DNA of 37,690 nt from Salegentibacter tibetensis (GCF_020164485.1 NZ_JAIQZA010000038.1:1-37690); one strand, 5' to 3'; positions 1 through 10,044 are shown, counted from the stretch's first letter. The notes: generated by a model not told the origin, from the letters alone. Made by a program: numbers and translations.

Positions 1-3000
1 TTGCATCGTAAATATAAGAAATTGTTCCGCCACCTATGCTAACACTCGTTGGTAAATTAAGATGGTTGTAGGTAATATCTGTAATTCCTTTGTTGTCATC
101 CCTGGTCATATTGCCATTGGTGTCATAGGTATATTCGGTGGTCAGGTTAGCTCCGTTGACAAAACCATAAGTTCCATTTCCTGTATCATTCACCCGCTGT
201 AGTTTATTTCCATTATTGTGGTAGGCATAGGTGAGCACATCCATATTGCCAAAGCTGGAGGAAGTACTGTTTATTGCACCCCTTCTGGTCAAGTTAGTCA
301 AATTACCGTTTTTGTCATAGGATATTCCGCTTACATTGTAATTACTGCTATTTGCAGTGGCAAAAGTAATTCGGTTTAAATTATCATAGCCGTAGCGATA
401 CCATTTTAAATTACTGTCGGTATTTGCTGTTCTCCATTCGGTCTCGGCTATATTCCCGTTGAATAAAGGTGTGCCACTATGGTTAACGGTATTGTAGTTT
501 AATTTAAATCCAAAAAGGTCTGATCCTAAGTTTCCGGGATTGTTAATTTGTTTAAGCCAGCCTCTTACATTATAGCTATAATCTACATTCTGTAGGCCAA
601 TTCCCTTATCTACGCCACCAACCTGCTTTTGTACCAGTTGCCCCACTTCATCGTAGGTGTTGCGGGCTATAAGCTCGGTAGCATTGGAATTTACCTTTTG
701 ATTTTGTTCCTTTAGCCTACCCATGTGATCATATGTATAAGTATCAATGGTGATAATTGTGTTTTGACCACTTTTACTATGGGTTGTCTTATTCGTTTTT
801 ACCTTTCCGGTAAAATCAAGATCACTTTCTACCAGGTCTGTGGTTGAATGGTATGAATTTACAGATTTGGTCCAAACCTGTCTTCCCATTTTTTCATAGG
901 CGGTCACTGTAGTGATCCAATTGGAGGTACCCAGAACACGCACCTTGCTTACCGTTGGTAAACCTTTAGTTGCGGTGCTGATATTTTCACCAACCGAATT
1001 GGAAGTGGGAACGGTAATTCCTGCCTGAGCCGAAGAAGCCAGATAAGTATCATAATAATTTTCGGTATGTACCTCGCTTATATAAGTTTGTGGATAAGCA
1101 TCATTTGAATAGTAAATTGAAGTTCCACCTAAAGTTATAGATGATCCTCTTTTTTCGAAATGAATAGCATTGTTATCTGCTTCTGCCTGTAGCGTCGCTC
1201 TTGTTGCGATCCGGGTTACTATGCCTGTATAAGCTACTCGTCCAAAAGCATCATACTTAGTAAATAACCACTGATTTTTGTCCTTAAGATTGGGATCCTG
1301 TGTCATAATGGGCTGGTCTAGCTTATTATATACAATGTAATCCCAACCAGATAAAGTTTCCGAAGGGTTTCCTTTACCAGGTATTCTTTTTTCAATAAGC
1401 CTGTTTCTTCCGTCATACCTGTACTGATAACATAACTCATTAAGCTCCGTTGTTGAAATGCCATCAGAAGTTTTCACCTTGGGCGGAATTACATAGGTGA
1501 GGTTGCCATGGTCGTCATAGACATAATAGGTATCGTGAGCCGCTCCTGAATTATAGGTACGCTTTAGTACTACTCTTCCTTGCTTGTCTTTAAATTCCTC
1601 TGTGGTATTATTTTTAGTGGTTGTACTTGGATGATTTTCGTCACGGGTAATTGTCTTATACAACTCACCCGCAGCATAATACAAACCGGTGTTTTGTGAA
1701 AGGGTAGGCTTATAGGAGGCGTCCAGTGTAACTTTATATAAGCGCACTTCTTCTAAACCATTGGAAACATAGTCCAGTTCCATTTCGTGGCCACTGCCAA
1801 GTCGCCAATCATAACCCGGCGCTGCCTGCTTAGCCACCCTGTTAAGCGGGGAAGGCTCTAAAAGTTTTTCACTAAAAGGATTAGCAGTAGTTGTCGTCAT
1901 TCCGGGGAAATCATCAGAAAAATTATCCAGGTAATAGGAAGCGGTAGCCGTGTGCATATCTGCCGTACGATAGCTTCCAAAACTACCATCTTCAATAGGA
2001 ACCGGAAGGTAGTCTTTACTCTGGCGGCCATATTGGTCATATGATATATGTGTAACAACATCGGCTTTTCCGGCTTTGCTTACCATTTCGGAAATGGAGG
2101 ATTCGGTCCCATCCAGTTTCTGGAATACAGGTTGCCAGAAATATTGCCTAGTACTGATATTGGTCGCATAATATAAATAACTACGTAAACGGCTGGTGGT
2201 AGTGGTACTCCTCCATTTGAAGTCAGTCCCGCTAATTTTCTTCACCCCATTACGATCATACACCCCGCTTATCCCGGAGTTACCCCCGCCATAGCTATAA
2301 GGATGAATCACTCCCACCAATAAATACCACTCCCCTACGTTAGGCATATCTCCACTCCAGAAATAGGGGTTGCTGTTGGAGGTACCATTAAGGTTATTGA
2401 CATTCTGGGTTCCATGGTAAGTGGTTCCATCCTGCGATCCTGTGCGCTTTACCCATACCGAATATCGATACGAAGCATTCTTGTCTACAGGAAAATAATC
2501 GGTATTCCAGCCACCATCGGCATTGCTGCTACTGTCATTTCCACACTCCCAGAGCAACTCTTCAGTTCCAAATGGACTAGAGGCAAGTATTCGGTTGTTT
2601 TCTGTAGTACTTCCATTCTGGTTATAGAAAGGAGCCGAACCACTGCCCAATTGCCACGAATTTGTACTTATTATGCTGGGATGTGCAGAACCACCGGCAC
2701 GAAGCGCTGTTTGCTGCATTGGCCTTCCCAATCCATCGAAGTATGTGATGCTTTCTATGGCGTCTTTAGTCGATGAAGAAGGGTTTTGATATATCCTGGT
2801 AAAGACGTAGTTCTCATCTGAATACTCAAGTGAACTACTTGCCTCTGGACAACCATTTACGGGACCCGGCTCTCCGGGACAAAGATCGTCGTTGTTGGCC
2901 ACATAACCCACCGGCTGGGTACAACTGGTTGTAGTGGGAGAACTCTCCCCAAAACCGTCTCCGTCAGCATCCCTGTACCAGATGGTATTGGGGTTTATAG

Positions 3001-3361
3001 CTGCGTTGGTATCATCACAATCCTCGTTGTTCAAAATATAGCCGGAGGGCTGAAGACATTGACGCTTCCAGTCATTTGGATCTCCTGCCCCATCTCCATC
3101 AGCATCCCTATACCAGTAGGTATAAGGGTGAATCGCGGCATCAAAATCGTTACAGTCATTTTTATTCGATACATAACCAGGCTGAGAGGAACTTAGGCAT
3201 TCCATAAAATTGGGGTCTCCATATCCATCTCCGTCATAATCCCGGTAATATTCGTAATACCCTGAACCACAAGGACTATCAGGGTTTGAGATAATTTCCT
3301 GGGAAAAGCCGCTAAAGCTATATATACAGCAAACAATTAAAGCTGAGAGTACTTTTTTCAT
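1..3361 (-). CDS. DUF6443/RHS-repeat secreted protein, C-terminus off the window
   Basis: The frame is set by the ATG at 3361, 12 nt after the stop of the upstream RHS gene, and the codon phase agrees at both ends (about 1120 visible codons). The product starts with a signal peptide of about 20 residues ending near FSGFSQE. Three copies of a YRD-DGDG-G...C..P.GY...N-DC motif follow (about residues 30-150), resembling the MopE-type putative metal-binding repeat. Then comes a segment like DUF6443 (YFDGLGRPMQQ), apparently interrupted by a jelly-roll-like insert, and then YD/RHS repeats such as YDDHGNLTYV and YDKNGNLTNL. Families of this kind end in a variable C-terminal domain, which here lies beyond the left edge, so toxin versus surface-protein role cannot be decided. 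It is almost certainly co-transcribed with the preceding gene. Confidence 0.85.
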   Translation of the reverse strand, partial: MKKVLSALIVCCIYSFSGFSQEIISNPDSPCGSGYYEYYRDYDGDGYGDPNFMECLSSSQPGYVSNKNDCNDFDAAIHPYTYWYRDADGDGAGDPNDWKRQCLQPSGYILNNEDCDDTNAAINPNTIWYRDADGDGFGESSPTTTSCTQPVGYVANNDDLCPGEPGPVNGCPEASSSLEYSDENYVFTRIYQNPSSSTKDAIESITYFDGLGRPMQQTALRAGGSAHPSIISTNSWQLGSGSAPFYNQNGSTTENNRILASSPFGTEELLWECGNDSSSNADGGWNTDYFPVDKNASYRYSVWVKRTGSQDGTTYHGTQNVNNLNGTSNSNPYFWSGDMPNVGEWYLLVGVIHPYSYGGGNSGISGVYDRNGVKKISGTDFKWRSTTTTSRLRSYLYYATNISTRQYFWQPVFQKLDGTESSISEMVSKAGKADVVTHISYDQYGRQSKDYLPVPIEDGSFGSYRTADMHTATASYYLDNFSDDFPGMTTTTANPFSEKLLEPSPLNRVAKQAAPGYDWRLGSGHEMELDYVSNGLEEVRLYKVTLDASYKPTLSQNTGLYYAAGELYKTITRDENHPSTTTKNNTTEEFKDKQGRVVLKRTYNSGAAHDTYYVYDDHGNLTYVIPPKVKTSDGISTTELNELCYQYRYDGRNRLIEKRIPGKGNPSETLSGWDYIVYNKLDQPIMTQDPNLKDKNQWLFTKYDAFGRVAYTGIVTRIATRATLQAEADNNAIHFEKRGSSITLGGTSIYYSNDAYPQTYISEVHTENYYDTYLASSAQAGITVPTSNSVGENISTATKGLPTVSKVRVLGTSNWITTVTAYEKMGRQVWTKSVNSYHSTTDLVESDLDFTGKVKTNKTTHSKSGQNTIITIDTYTYDHMGRLKEQNQKVNSNATELIARNTYDEVGQLVQKQVGGVDKGIGLQNVDYSYNVRGWLKQINNPGNLGSDLFGFKLNYNTVNHSGTPLFNGNIAETEWRTANTDSNLKWYRYGYDNLNRITFATANSSNYNVSGISYDKNGNLTNLTRRGAINSTSSSFGNMDVLTYAYHNNGNKLQRVNDTGNGTYGFVNGANLTTEYTYDTNGNMTRDDNKGITDITYNHLNLPTSVSIGGGTISYIYDA

Positions 3362-3373
3362 TTCTTTATTCTT

Positions 3374-6300
3374 TTAGTTGGTGGAACCCTTGTAGTTATA
3401 TTTATTCTCAGAGATAATGTTTCCATCTTTATCTTTCACGAATTCAAGCCGGTTGAAGGAATCATATTCATAATAGGTTGTATTCTCCCTTGGGTCTGTA
3501 ATACTGGTTAATCCTACTAGGGGATCATAAATATAGGTCGTAACTGAAGCTTCCGCTAATGAAGTTCTTAAGGTGTTGATACTCGACAAATTACTTTCGT
3601 TATAATTTTCTAAAGTTGAAGCACTGATCCCCAGAGCTGAAGCTATTTCAGCAAAGGTTGCGTTTTCTATTTTTGCTATGGGATATTGATCCTCGTACCC
3701 CCACAGATATACAATATGAGGTCCATCTGTTTTAGATATCTCCATAGGATTACCCGAGCTGTCATAGCGGTGGTAGACAACTCTATTCTCAGATTCACCA
3801 TCCTTCTTAGCCACAGAAATAGTCTCTATTTCTGTTATTTTATCCACATTTTTATATTTATTTTTTACCGTAGATATTAATTCACCTGTTGCGGGTATAT
3901 TATCATTATTATAATCTTTATAGCTTTTCACTTCAATGGGCACTAGACGATTGTTTTGCTTCAGTCTCTCTTCAGCATTTGTTCGCACCGCAATGTCCGG
4001 AGGATAGACAATGGTTTGAATCAAAGGATCCTGGTCACTGGTAGAAGTTCTGGTTTGAGAATTTTGATAGTGTTTAGAATAATTAAAATCGTAATCTATA
4101 GTAGTTACTATTGGATTAGTTCCATCATAGGTGGTTTCCACAGTGGAAACTTTATCCACTGTACCCCCGGTTGTGTAAAAGGCTTTGTACATAATTCCTG
4201 ACCCATCAACGGGGTCCCAATAATCTTCAGAATTAAAAAAAATAGCTAAGGGAAAACGATATCGTGTTGAAGTCCAATTGTATAAATCACCTGCGTCATT
4301 TTCCAGGAAATGCTTCTCTGTAGCTTCATCCACTAACATTAATCCTTCACCTCCTTGAGATGACTGAGCAATAATGTCACCATATAAAAAGGTATTATCG
4401 ATACTTTTTACCATGGAATAGTTACCATCAGCATTCTTTCTGTAATTTCGGATAAGCAGTGGCAAACCTCGTAACCACTCATTATCATTTGGCAAATGGT
4501 ACGGATACTTCATATACCCCTGGTTATCCTTTGTAAGACTGAATTCATATTCTATTTTTCCAACATTATTGACGGTATCTCCATAGTACTCGGTCACCAT
4601 TCCATAGCCGATAGAATTCCCCTGCCCTGTACTAAGAGGACTTCCGGGCACGGCACCGTCCGGTTCTAATACAATAGTCCCATCGGTACTTTTTGTTTGA
4701 TTTATAGTATAAAAATTTGGCATTCCAAGAACGGCTCCTGAACAATCTCCATTGGTTCTTTTATATTCATACTCCTTAAAAGATACCAGGTTCTGGTTAG
4801 AATCGTAATTGTCGATTCTTTTAATTCTTTTTCCCGATGTATAGAGAACATCTGCAGTATTGGACTGGATTTGCTCCTTCCAATTAAGACTAACCGAAAA
4901 AGCATCGTCCATATTAAATGGATCATGAGATCCTTGAGGCTCCACAACTAAATTATAATCACCTGCAGCAAGAGTAAACTCAATCTGCCCGATAAACAAT
5001 TCTTTTACTAATAAGCCACCCTGGTAAATAAAGACTCTGAATTTGCAGCCAGCCCCAAAGTAAGTCGAATAACAACCCTGCTGATTCGAAAAGGAAACAT
5101 CTGTTGCTACCTTCCCATTAATTCCCTCTCCTATGGTAAAAAGTTTTTCATAGGAAATACCGTTATAATAATCGACATGTTCCATATGGGATAGTCCAAC
5201 AGAAAAATTTTCTTCAGTAGCAGGGTTCGGATTTTGGAAGAAAAGATTCTCAATCTCCCCATCTGGCTTGGCCCGATTATGTTCATAAGAAAAACTGGTG
5301 CTTCCACCCGTAGGATATTTTATTGAGACAAGCATTCCAGCTAATGATTTCTCTTGGTTTACTGTACGGTCAATTGAGGTAGAACCATAGTCAAAAAAGG
5401 TGAGATATCTACCATTGTTAGCTCCATTATAGTAACCCCAGTAGTCCTGAGAATTTGAAAACCTGTTTGGCAATGGGGTAGGATCATACTCAAAAACATA
5501 TGGCGGTTTTCCCACCCCATCCTTACCCCTTTCTGTTACCGAGGAAAGCATAAGTCGCTTGTCCGCTGCGTCTTCTGATGTTTCAAGGTGATAAAGCTGA
5601 TTGGAGTCATCTATGGCATCATTATAGTGATATGCAAGATCATAGGACCGAACTAAACCACTTTTATTAAAAAATTTTACGGTTGATAGCGCGTGAGCAT
5701 TTTGAAGATCCAGCCGTCCTGTAGTAGAAGGAATAAACTCAACATGGGTATTTGGAGCAATAATTTTTTCTAAATAATGCTGTGTACTTCTTACTTCATT
5801 GAAATAAGCAGTAGGGATCTTAGTTCCCATATCCAGTTTATCATAACTCCTCCTGAAGAAACTGGGAGGATATTGATCTAATGCATAATAAAAATTAACA
5901 ATTTCTCCTTTTGGTGATACAACATCCATAAGTTTCCAGGAGTTATATACCCGGAAGGTCTCGTTGTTAGAGTTTTTATCCTGCACACCATCAGCTGAAT
6001 AAGAATAGTTGGCGACCACCTCCTCAAGGTCCCGGGCTAATCTGGCATTATCCTGTGATTTACCAAAGTAATATTTAAAACCGTCAGAATTAGTTACAAC
6101 AAAACTTCCGATTTTTCCATTTTCCATGAAATACTGAATATCAATATCATCATATGCCTGTAAAATAAACTCAGATGTCAATTGATTTAAAAAAAATTTT
6201 GCCGAAAGTCCGGGAGCCTGAACATGAAAAATATCGGGCAACATGTCATATTTCCCGTTCAAAAGCTCGTTATACGCTGTGCTTCTTGTGGAATGGTTCG

Positions 6301-6694
6301 TAAAAAAATCCTTATACACTTCATTGTTCAGATATCCGTCATAAGGATATTCATCTGCTGCATTTCCTCTTTGCTGACGGGTAATTGCTCCTCCCGCGTT
6401 CAGTGTCCAGCCTATTCCGACACTTGAGGCTATCTCCTCCACTTTTATCCCGCGCGCATGGTAAGATAATCCTACAGGAAATACCTGACCATCAACATCA
6501 ATGTTGTGGAATGGAATACTAATTTGGGGTAGACCGGTGTAATGAGATACCGGGACATCTGAAAATTTCGCAAAAGATGCGGCCTCAGGTGAAGGCGGTA
6601 CTATATCTGGTAACTGAGTTGGGTCCGAAGATTGTGCAATAATGTTTCCGGCTAAAACTAAGCACATCAATAAAAAAAGATTCCTGTACAACAT
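3374..6694 (-). CDS. RHS-repeat family secreted protein (first gene of RHS pair)
   Basis: This 1106-aa protein has an N-terminal signal peptide (hydrophobic to about residue 20, AGNIIAQ) followed by an SpvB/RHS-type N-terminal region (SFAKFSDVPVSHYTG, VGIGWTLNAGG). A long beta-rich middle follows, ending in YD-type repeats (YIYDPLVGLTSI, YYEYDSFNRL). In Bacteroidota such a gene is commonly followed by a DUF6443 RHS gene, which is the case here with a 12-nt gap, so the two probably form a secreted complex or polymorphic effector pair. No C-terminal toxin domain is visible; the protein ends about 15 residues after the last YD repeat. The promoter upstream carries the dyad shared with lytTR, suggesting control by the neighbouring two-component system. 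Confidence 0.85.
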   Translation of the reverse strand: MLYRNLFLLMCLVLAGNIIAQSSDPTQLPDIVPPSPEAASFAKFSDVPVSHYTGLPQISIPFHNIDVDGQVFPVGLSYHARGIKVEEIASSVGIGWTLNAGGAITRQQRGNAADEYPYDGYLNNEVYKDFFTNHSTRSTAYNELLNGKYDMLPDIFHVQAPGLSAKFFLNQLTSEFILQAYDDIDIQYFMENGKIGSFVVTNSDGFKYYFGKSQDNARLARDLEEVVANYSYSADGVQDKNSNNETFRVYNSWKLMDVVSPKGEIVNFYYALDQYPPSFFRRSYDKLDMGTKIPTAYFNEVRSTQHYLEKIIAPNTHVEFIPSTTGRLDLQNAHALSTVKFFNKSGLVRSYDLAYHYNDAIDDSNQLYHLETSEDAADKRLMLSSVTERGKDGVGKPPYVFEYDPTPLPNRFSNSQDYWGYYNGANNGRYLTFFDYGSTSIDRTVNQEKSLAGMLVSIKYPTGGSTSFSYEHNRAKPDGEIENLFFQNPNPATEENFSVGLSHMEHVDYYNGISYEKLFTIGEGINGKVATDVSFSNQQGCYSTYFGAGCKFRVFIYQGGLLVKELFIGQIEFTLAAGDYNLVVEPQGSHDPFNMDDAFSVSLNWKEQIQSNTADVLYTSGKRIKRIDNYDSNQNLVSFKEYEYKRTNGDCSGAVLGMPNFYTINQTKSTDGTIVLEPDGAVPGSPLSTGQGNSIGYGMVTEYYGDTVNNVGKIEYEFSLTKDNQGYMKYPYHLPNDNEWLRGLPLLIRNYRKNADGNYSMVKSIDNTFLYGDIIAQSSQGGEGLMLVDEATEKHFLENDAGDLYNWTSTRYRFPLAIFFNSEDYWDPVDGSGIMYKAFYTTGGTVDKVSTVETTYDGTNPIVTTIDYDFNYSKHYQNSQTRTSTSDQDPLIQTIVYPPDIAVRTNAEERLKQNNRLVPIEVKSYKDYNNDNIPATGELISTVKNKYKNVDKITEIETISVAKKDGESENRVVYHRYDSSGNPMEISKTDGPHIVYLWGYEDQYPIAKIENATFAEIASALGISASTLENYNESNLSSINTLRTSLAEASVTTYIYDPLVGLTSITDPRENTTYYEYDSFNRLEFVKDKDGNIISENKYNYKGSTN

Positions 6695-6720
6695 ATAAAA
6701 AAGGTTAGATATATAAAAAA

Positions 6721-6776
6721 CAAATCTAACCTCAGCCCCTTAAAATAATTAAGAAAAAACCGTACTTCTTTTACGG
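6721..6776 (-). promoter_or_regulatory. Promoter of the RHS operon with 17-bp operator dyad
   Basis: On the minus strand the sequence CCGTAAAAGAAGTACGG (6760-6776) is a CCGTA-N7-TACGG dyad. Exactly 31 bp later is TAGATTTG (6721-6728), a perfect match to the Bacteroidota -7 consensus TAnnTTTG. No good -33 TTTG is seen, as expected for an activator-dependent promoter. Transcription would start near 6714, about 20 nt before the ATG, putting the dyad centre near -54. The same arrangement occurs at lytTR. Confidence 0.65.
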
Positions 6777-6909
6777 GAATGCAGGAAAATTCAAAAAATA
6801 TTCTTAAATACTCTAAATATTAAAAAAAAAGAAGCGTTTAGTACAAAATTGTATGAGGTAAAATAAAAGTAAAAAAGCCTACATCTATCCCAAAGTTTGA
6901 AAGAAATAG

Positions 6910-7584
6910 TTACAAAAAGCCTTTCTTTTTTGCTCCGTTGATAAGAGCGAGATCGCCACCGTCCTCTACCTCAAATATTTCTTTCAAAAATTTTTTACGT
7001 TTCTCAATAGCTGCCAGAGAAAGCGGAACCTTTACCACCAAATCCTTAGTACGTACCCCCTCTGCTAAGTAATAAAGTATAGCTCGGTCGTTTTCATTGA
7101 GAATAATTTCGGAGGTCAATTGCCTCCTCATCAAATTTATGATAGACTGACTATAGTGAACCTTACCAATTAGTACCTTTCTAAAAGCTTTAATAAATTC
7201 AGTAGGTGTTATATCACTTTTAATTAAAAAAGCCTCCGGATCTATATTTTTTAAAATATTCATTAACCTTATATTTTCACTATACATTGTGAGCACAATT
7301 AATGAAGTTAAAGGGGATACTTTTCTTATTTCCTGCCCCAGGTCTTCCCCAGAAAGGAATTTTTTATCAATTGACGATGGCAAATTGATATCCAAAAAAA
7401 CAATGTCATATAATCCGTCGTTTAATGATTTGATGATCTTTTGATTTGCCTCACCACAGTCATGCGCAGTGTCAATAATTAGCACGAAATCATCATCTTT
7501 AGAATCTTCCTGAAGTATACTCTTATAACCTTCTATAATTAATGAGTGGTCATCAATCATCAAAATTTTAAGCCTCTTTTTCAT
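6910..7584 (-). CDS. LuxR/NarL-type response regulator
   Basis: This 224-aa protein has a receiver domain (about 5-130) with the acidic pair D11-D12, phosphoacceptor D65 in IVFLDINLP, T99 and K122. A C-terminal HTH region (about 150-220) is rather divergent from standard LuxR HTHs but keeps the pattern LAEGVRTKDLV...AAIEKRKKFL. The ATG directly abuts the stop of the histidine kinase gene, so the two are translationally coupled and are a cognate pair. It is the best candidate to bind the CCGTA-N7-TACGG dyads of the RHS and lytTR promoters, but that link is inference from proximity. A decayed paralogue lies at 13240-13798. Confidence 0.9.
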   Translation of the reverse strand: MKKRLKILMIDDHSLIIEGYKSILQEDSKDDDFVLIIDTAHDCGEANQKIIKSLNDGLYDIVFLDINLPSSIDKKFLSGEDLGQEIRKVSPLTSLIVLTMYSENIRLMNILKNIDPEAFLIKSDITPTEFIKAFRKVLIGKVHYSQSIINLMRRQLTSEIILNENDRAILYYLAEGVRTKDLVVKVPLSLAAIEKRKKFLKEIFEVEDGGDLALINGAKKKGFL

Positions 7585-9564
7585 TTAAATTGAAATTTTA
7601 ATAGTTATCAAAGTTCCCATCTTACCGGATTTAATGTAAAAAGACCCACCAATTTCTTTGGTACGGGACCTCATATTTGCCAAGCCAATACCCTGTACTT
7701 TCTTATCAATGTCAAAGCCCCTTCCATTATCATTAATGCTTATTATTAAACATTCTTCTTTAAGAATCAATTTAATTTCAGCTTTACTGGCCCCAGAATA
7801 CCTTTTAATGTTTTGAAAGGCTTCCTGAATAATTCTATACAGGTTCATTTTTATAGGGTTGCTGATCCTTTCCCAGGGAATAGAAGGGTCCGAATTTATA
7901 GTTGGCAAAAAGCCAAGTATCATAGCCTGGTCTTCTAGTAGTTTTCTAAGAAGTTTTAAAAAACCAACTTCTTGAAATTTATTATTCTGCAGTTCGTGAG
8001 AAATTAGACGAATCTCTTGTTCCATTTGGCGCAAGTCGTCGAGGTGTTTTTCCTTAATTTTTATTGAATCTTGGTCACATTTCAAATTTAGATTACTTAA
8101 AGTAAATCGTATTCCAAATAACTTGCTTAGCACTCCATCGTGCAATTCTTTTGAAATTCTTTCCTTTTCTTTGTATTTACCATCTTCAATTTTGTTTTCC
8201 TGATCCAGTAATAACCTATAAATTTCTTCATTTGCCTTTTGCTGATCACGTTCATTTTTTAACTTTCTATGTTTAGCTTTCTGCCGGAAAATAATTATTG
8301 CAAGAAAAGATAAAATTAAAGCACCTGAAGAGCCTCCTATAAGCCATTTCTTTTGTTCATTTAACTGCTTATTTTTAGCAATAAATTCATCGGTCTCAAA
8401 GTGAATCCTGGCAAATTTGTTTCTCACCCTTCTTTCTTTATTTTGGAGACTATCACTTAATTCAATGTGCTTTCTTAAAAAATAACCCTCATTATTGATA
8501 TCTATTTCCGCCAAAAGTAGCATTGAATTCAGAATATCCCTGTGATTACTCGTTTGTTCTGATAACGCTAAAGCTTGGCTCGCATATTTTAGGGCCTTCA
8601 ACGAATCCTTCTTAAAAAGATAATATTCGCTCAAATGAATTTTATTAACTACAATTCCGGATTCATGATTTATTTTTTCTCTTATCTGAAGAGCTTCCAG
8701 GAAATCGGAAAATATACCTACTGTATCTGTTTTTTTTAGTCTTGCATGCGCCCTATTGTCCAGCAACATTGCGTATAATTGTGGTCTTTTAATCTCAATA
8801 CTATCAACCTGTAGAGCAGTTTGATATTTTTCAATAGCTTCATCAAAATAGCCATCTTCTTTATAGATATTACCAATATTGTTAAGTGAAGAAGCTTGTA
8901 AAAGTAAGTTCCCTGAAATAAGGTGAAATTCCAGCGCCCTTCCGTGGTATTCCAAAGCTTTTTTATAATCCCCCAGTTCTTTGTAAATAATACCTAAGTT
9001 ATTATAAGCCTTATATAATTGACTTTTATTCTTTGCTTTTTTGATTTTATTAATAGCTTTTATTGTAGTGACTTCACTTCCTGCATAATCCTTAATATTT
9101 TTTTGTAATATAGCCATATTAAGAAGCATCATTCCTGAAAGAAACTCTTCTTTTCCAGCATCATAAAATAAAAAAGCCTTATTGTAATTATAATACGAAC
9201 TGTCGATAAGATTATCCTGAAGAAAATAAGAAGCCAAATCCCAATGAGCCTCAGCAATTTTTAAAGTATCGTTAATTTTAATTGATTTAATAAAAGCCTT
9301 CCTATTCCAATATCTAAATTTCTTAGAATCTCCATTTTTTAAAGAGTAATAAGCATATTTGAAATAAAGGCTGTTTATTAAGGAATCATTTTCTAATTCT
9401 ATTAGTAATTCGTTAATCGAATCTAATTGTTGTGATTCTTTTCCTACTTCAAGTAGTTCTAAATAATGTCTATTTTCAAAAGGATGGACTACAGCTTTTT
9501 GTTCTTCTTGGTTACACGAGCAAAAAAGAAAAATAAAGAAAAATGGAAAAATTCTTATATCCAA
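7585..9564 (-). CDS. TPR-containing sensor histidine kinase (HisKA_3/HATPase)
   Basis: The 659-aa product begins with a hydrophobic lipoprotein-like signal (FLFCSCNQEE), followed by a TPR-rich extracytoplasmic region (about 60-380, e.g. YNNLGIIYKELGDYKKALEYHG). One membrane segment follows (about 405-425, WLIGGSSGALILSFLAIIIF). Cytoplasmic domains are HisKA_3 with phosphoacceptor H475 in ELHDG, then HATPase_c with NDNGRGF and GIGLANMRSR. This NarX/DesK-like architecture with periplasmic TPRs is common in Bacteroidota. It lies between the small lipoprotein gene and its response regulator, suggesting the lipoprotein is a sensing accessory or a target. The signal sensed cannot be read from sequence. 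Confidence 0.92.
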   Translation of the reverse strand: MDIRIFPFFFIFLFCSCNQEEQKAVVHPFENRHYLELLEVGKESQQLDSINELLIELENDSLINSLYFKYAYYSLKNGDSKKFRYWNRKAFIKSIKINDTLKIAEAHWDLASYFLQDNLIDSSYYNYNKAFLFYDAGKEEFLSGMMLLNMAILQKNIKDYAGSEVTTIKAINKIKKAKNKSQLYKAYNNLGIIYKELGDYKKALEYHGRALEFHLISGNLLLQASSLNNIGNIYKEDGYFDEAIEKYQTALQVDSIEIKRPQLYAMLLDNRAHARLKKTDTVGIFSDFLEALQIREKINHESGIVVNKIHLSEYYLFKKDSLKALKYASQALALSEQTSNHRDILNSMLLLAEIDINNEGYFLRKHIELSDSLQNKERRVRNKFARIHFETDEFIAKNKQLNEQKKWLIGGSSGALILSFLAIIIFRQKAKHRKLKNERDQQKANEEIYRLLLDQENKIEDGKYKEKERISKELHDGVLSKLFGIRFTLSNLNLKCDQDSIKIKEKHLDDLRQMEQEIRLISHELQNNKFQEVGFLKLLRKLLEDQAMILGFLPTINSDPSIPWERISNPIKMNLYRIIQEAFQNIKRYSGASKAEIKLILKEECLIISINDNGRGFDIDKKVQGIGLANMRSRTKEIGGSFYIKSGKMGTLITIKISI

Positions 9565-9630
9565 TGATTTATATTAAACAGAGAGTCAAGTTAAAAGTTG
9601 AAATCTTGACTCTCCTAGTTCTAAAATTTA

Positions 9631-9810
9631 TTAACCATTTTTATACTCTTCCTTGTTGTAAACTTCATCGTCATCATCACCTGTATCACCAATTGGATCA
9701 ATAATATTTTCAACCTCTAAACCTGTTGAATTATCAATCTCCTCTGGCTCACATGAAATAAAAAAGGTTACAGCTAAAATACAAAAAATAATTCTTGTTA
9801 AATTCTTCAT
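9631..9810 (-). CDS. Small (59-aa) acidic lipoprotein upstream of the histidine kinase
   Basis: The frame from the ATG at 9810 encodes 59 residues: a signal peptide (MKNLTRIIFCILAVTFFISC) with lipobox cysteine at position 20, and a short acidic tail (GDTGDDDDEVY). It is 66 nt ahead of the kinase gene on the same strand. Coding status is supported by a degraded paralogue in the equivalent position before a degraded kinase (12473-12643), sharing the L.VTFF.SC.PE signature. No known family is recognised. A role as sensor partner or ligand of the TPR kinase is only a guess from conserved synteny. Confidence 0.75.
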   Translation of the reverse strand: MKNLTRIIFCILAVTFFISCEPEEIDNSTGLEVENIIDPIGDTGDDDDEVYNKEEYKNG

Positions 9811-10044
9811 AATTAAATATTTAAAATATGGAACAATAGCGTAATTCTAGGTGTACATCTTTGTCTGTAATAGCTTTATACCACCTGAGAGTTTTACTTT
9901 TATCAAATAAGAGTTCTTAATTTTTTGTTAACAAGACAAATATAAACCGTTGATAATGTAACCTTTGCCCCTTATAAAACTATTATGTGAGTAGAGCAAT
10001 TCCAATAGTGAGTAACACGCTTTTCGTGGTGAATGACGCATTTT
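9811..10044. other. Intergenic leader region of the lipoprotein-kinase-regulator operon
   Basis: This region separates the convergently read end of lytTR from the lipoprotein gene on the same strand. On the minus strand TATATTTG (9937-9944) matches the -7 consensus TAnnTTTG and would give a leader of about 120 nt. The CCGTA or CCTTA dyad is absent at the 31-bp spacing seen for the other promoters, so this operon does not appear to be autoregulated through it. Nothing else stands out. Confidence 0.4.

Noticed and set aside
2414-2776. 120-codon open frame on the plus strand
   Set aside because: Fully antisense to the DUF6443/RHS gene, whose frame is clearly coding.
6702-6732. Terminator-like hairpin AGGTTAGAT/ATCTAACCT plus T-run before the first RHS gene (possible attenuator)
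   Set aside because: The upstream arm overlaps the TAGATTTG -7 element, so it would not be transcribed if the inferred start site is right.
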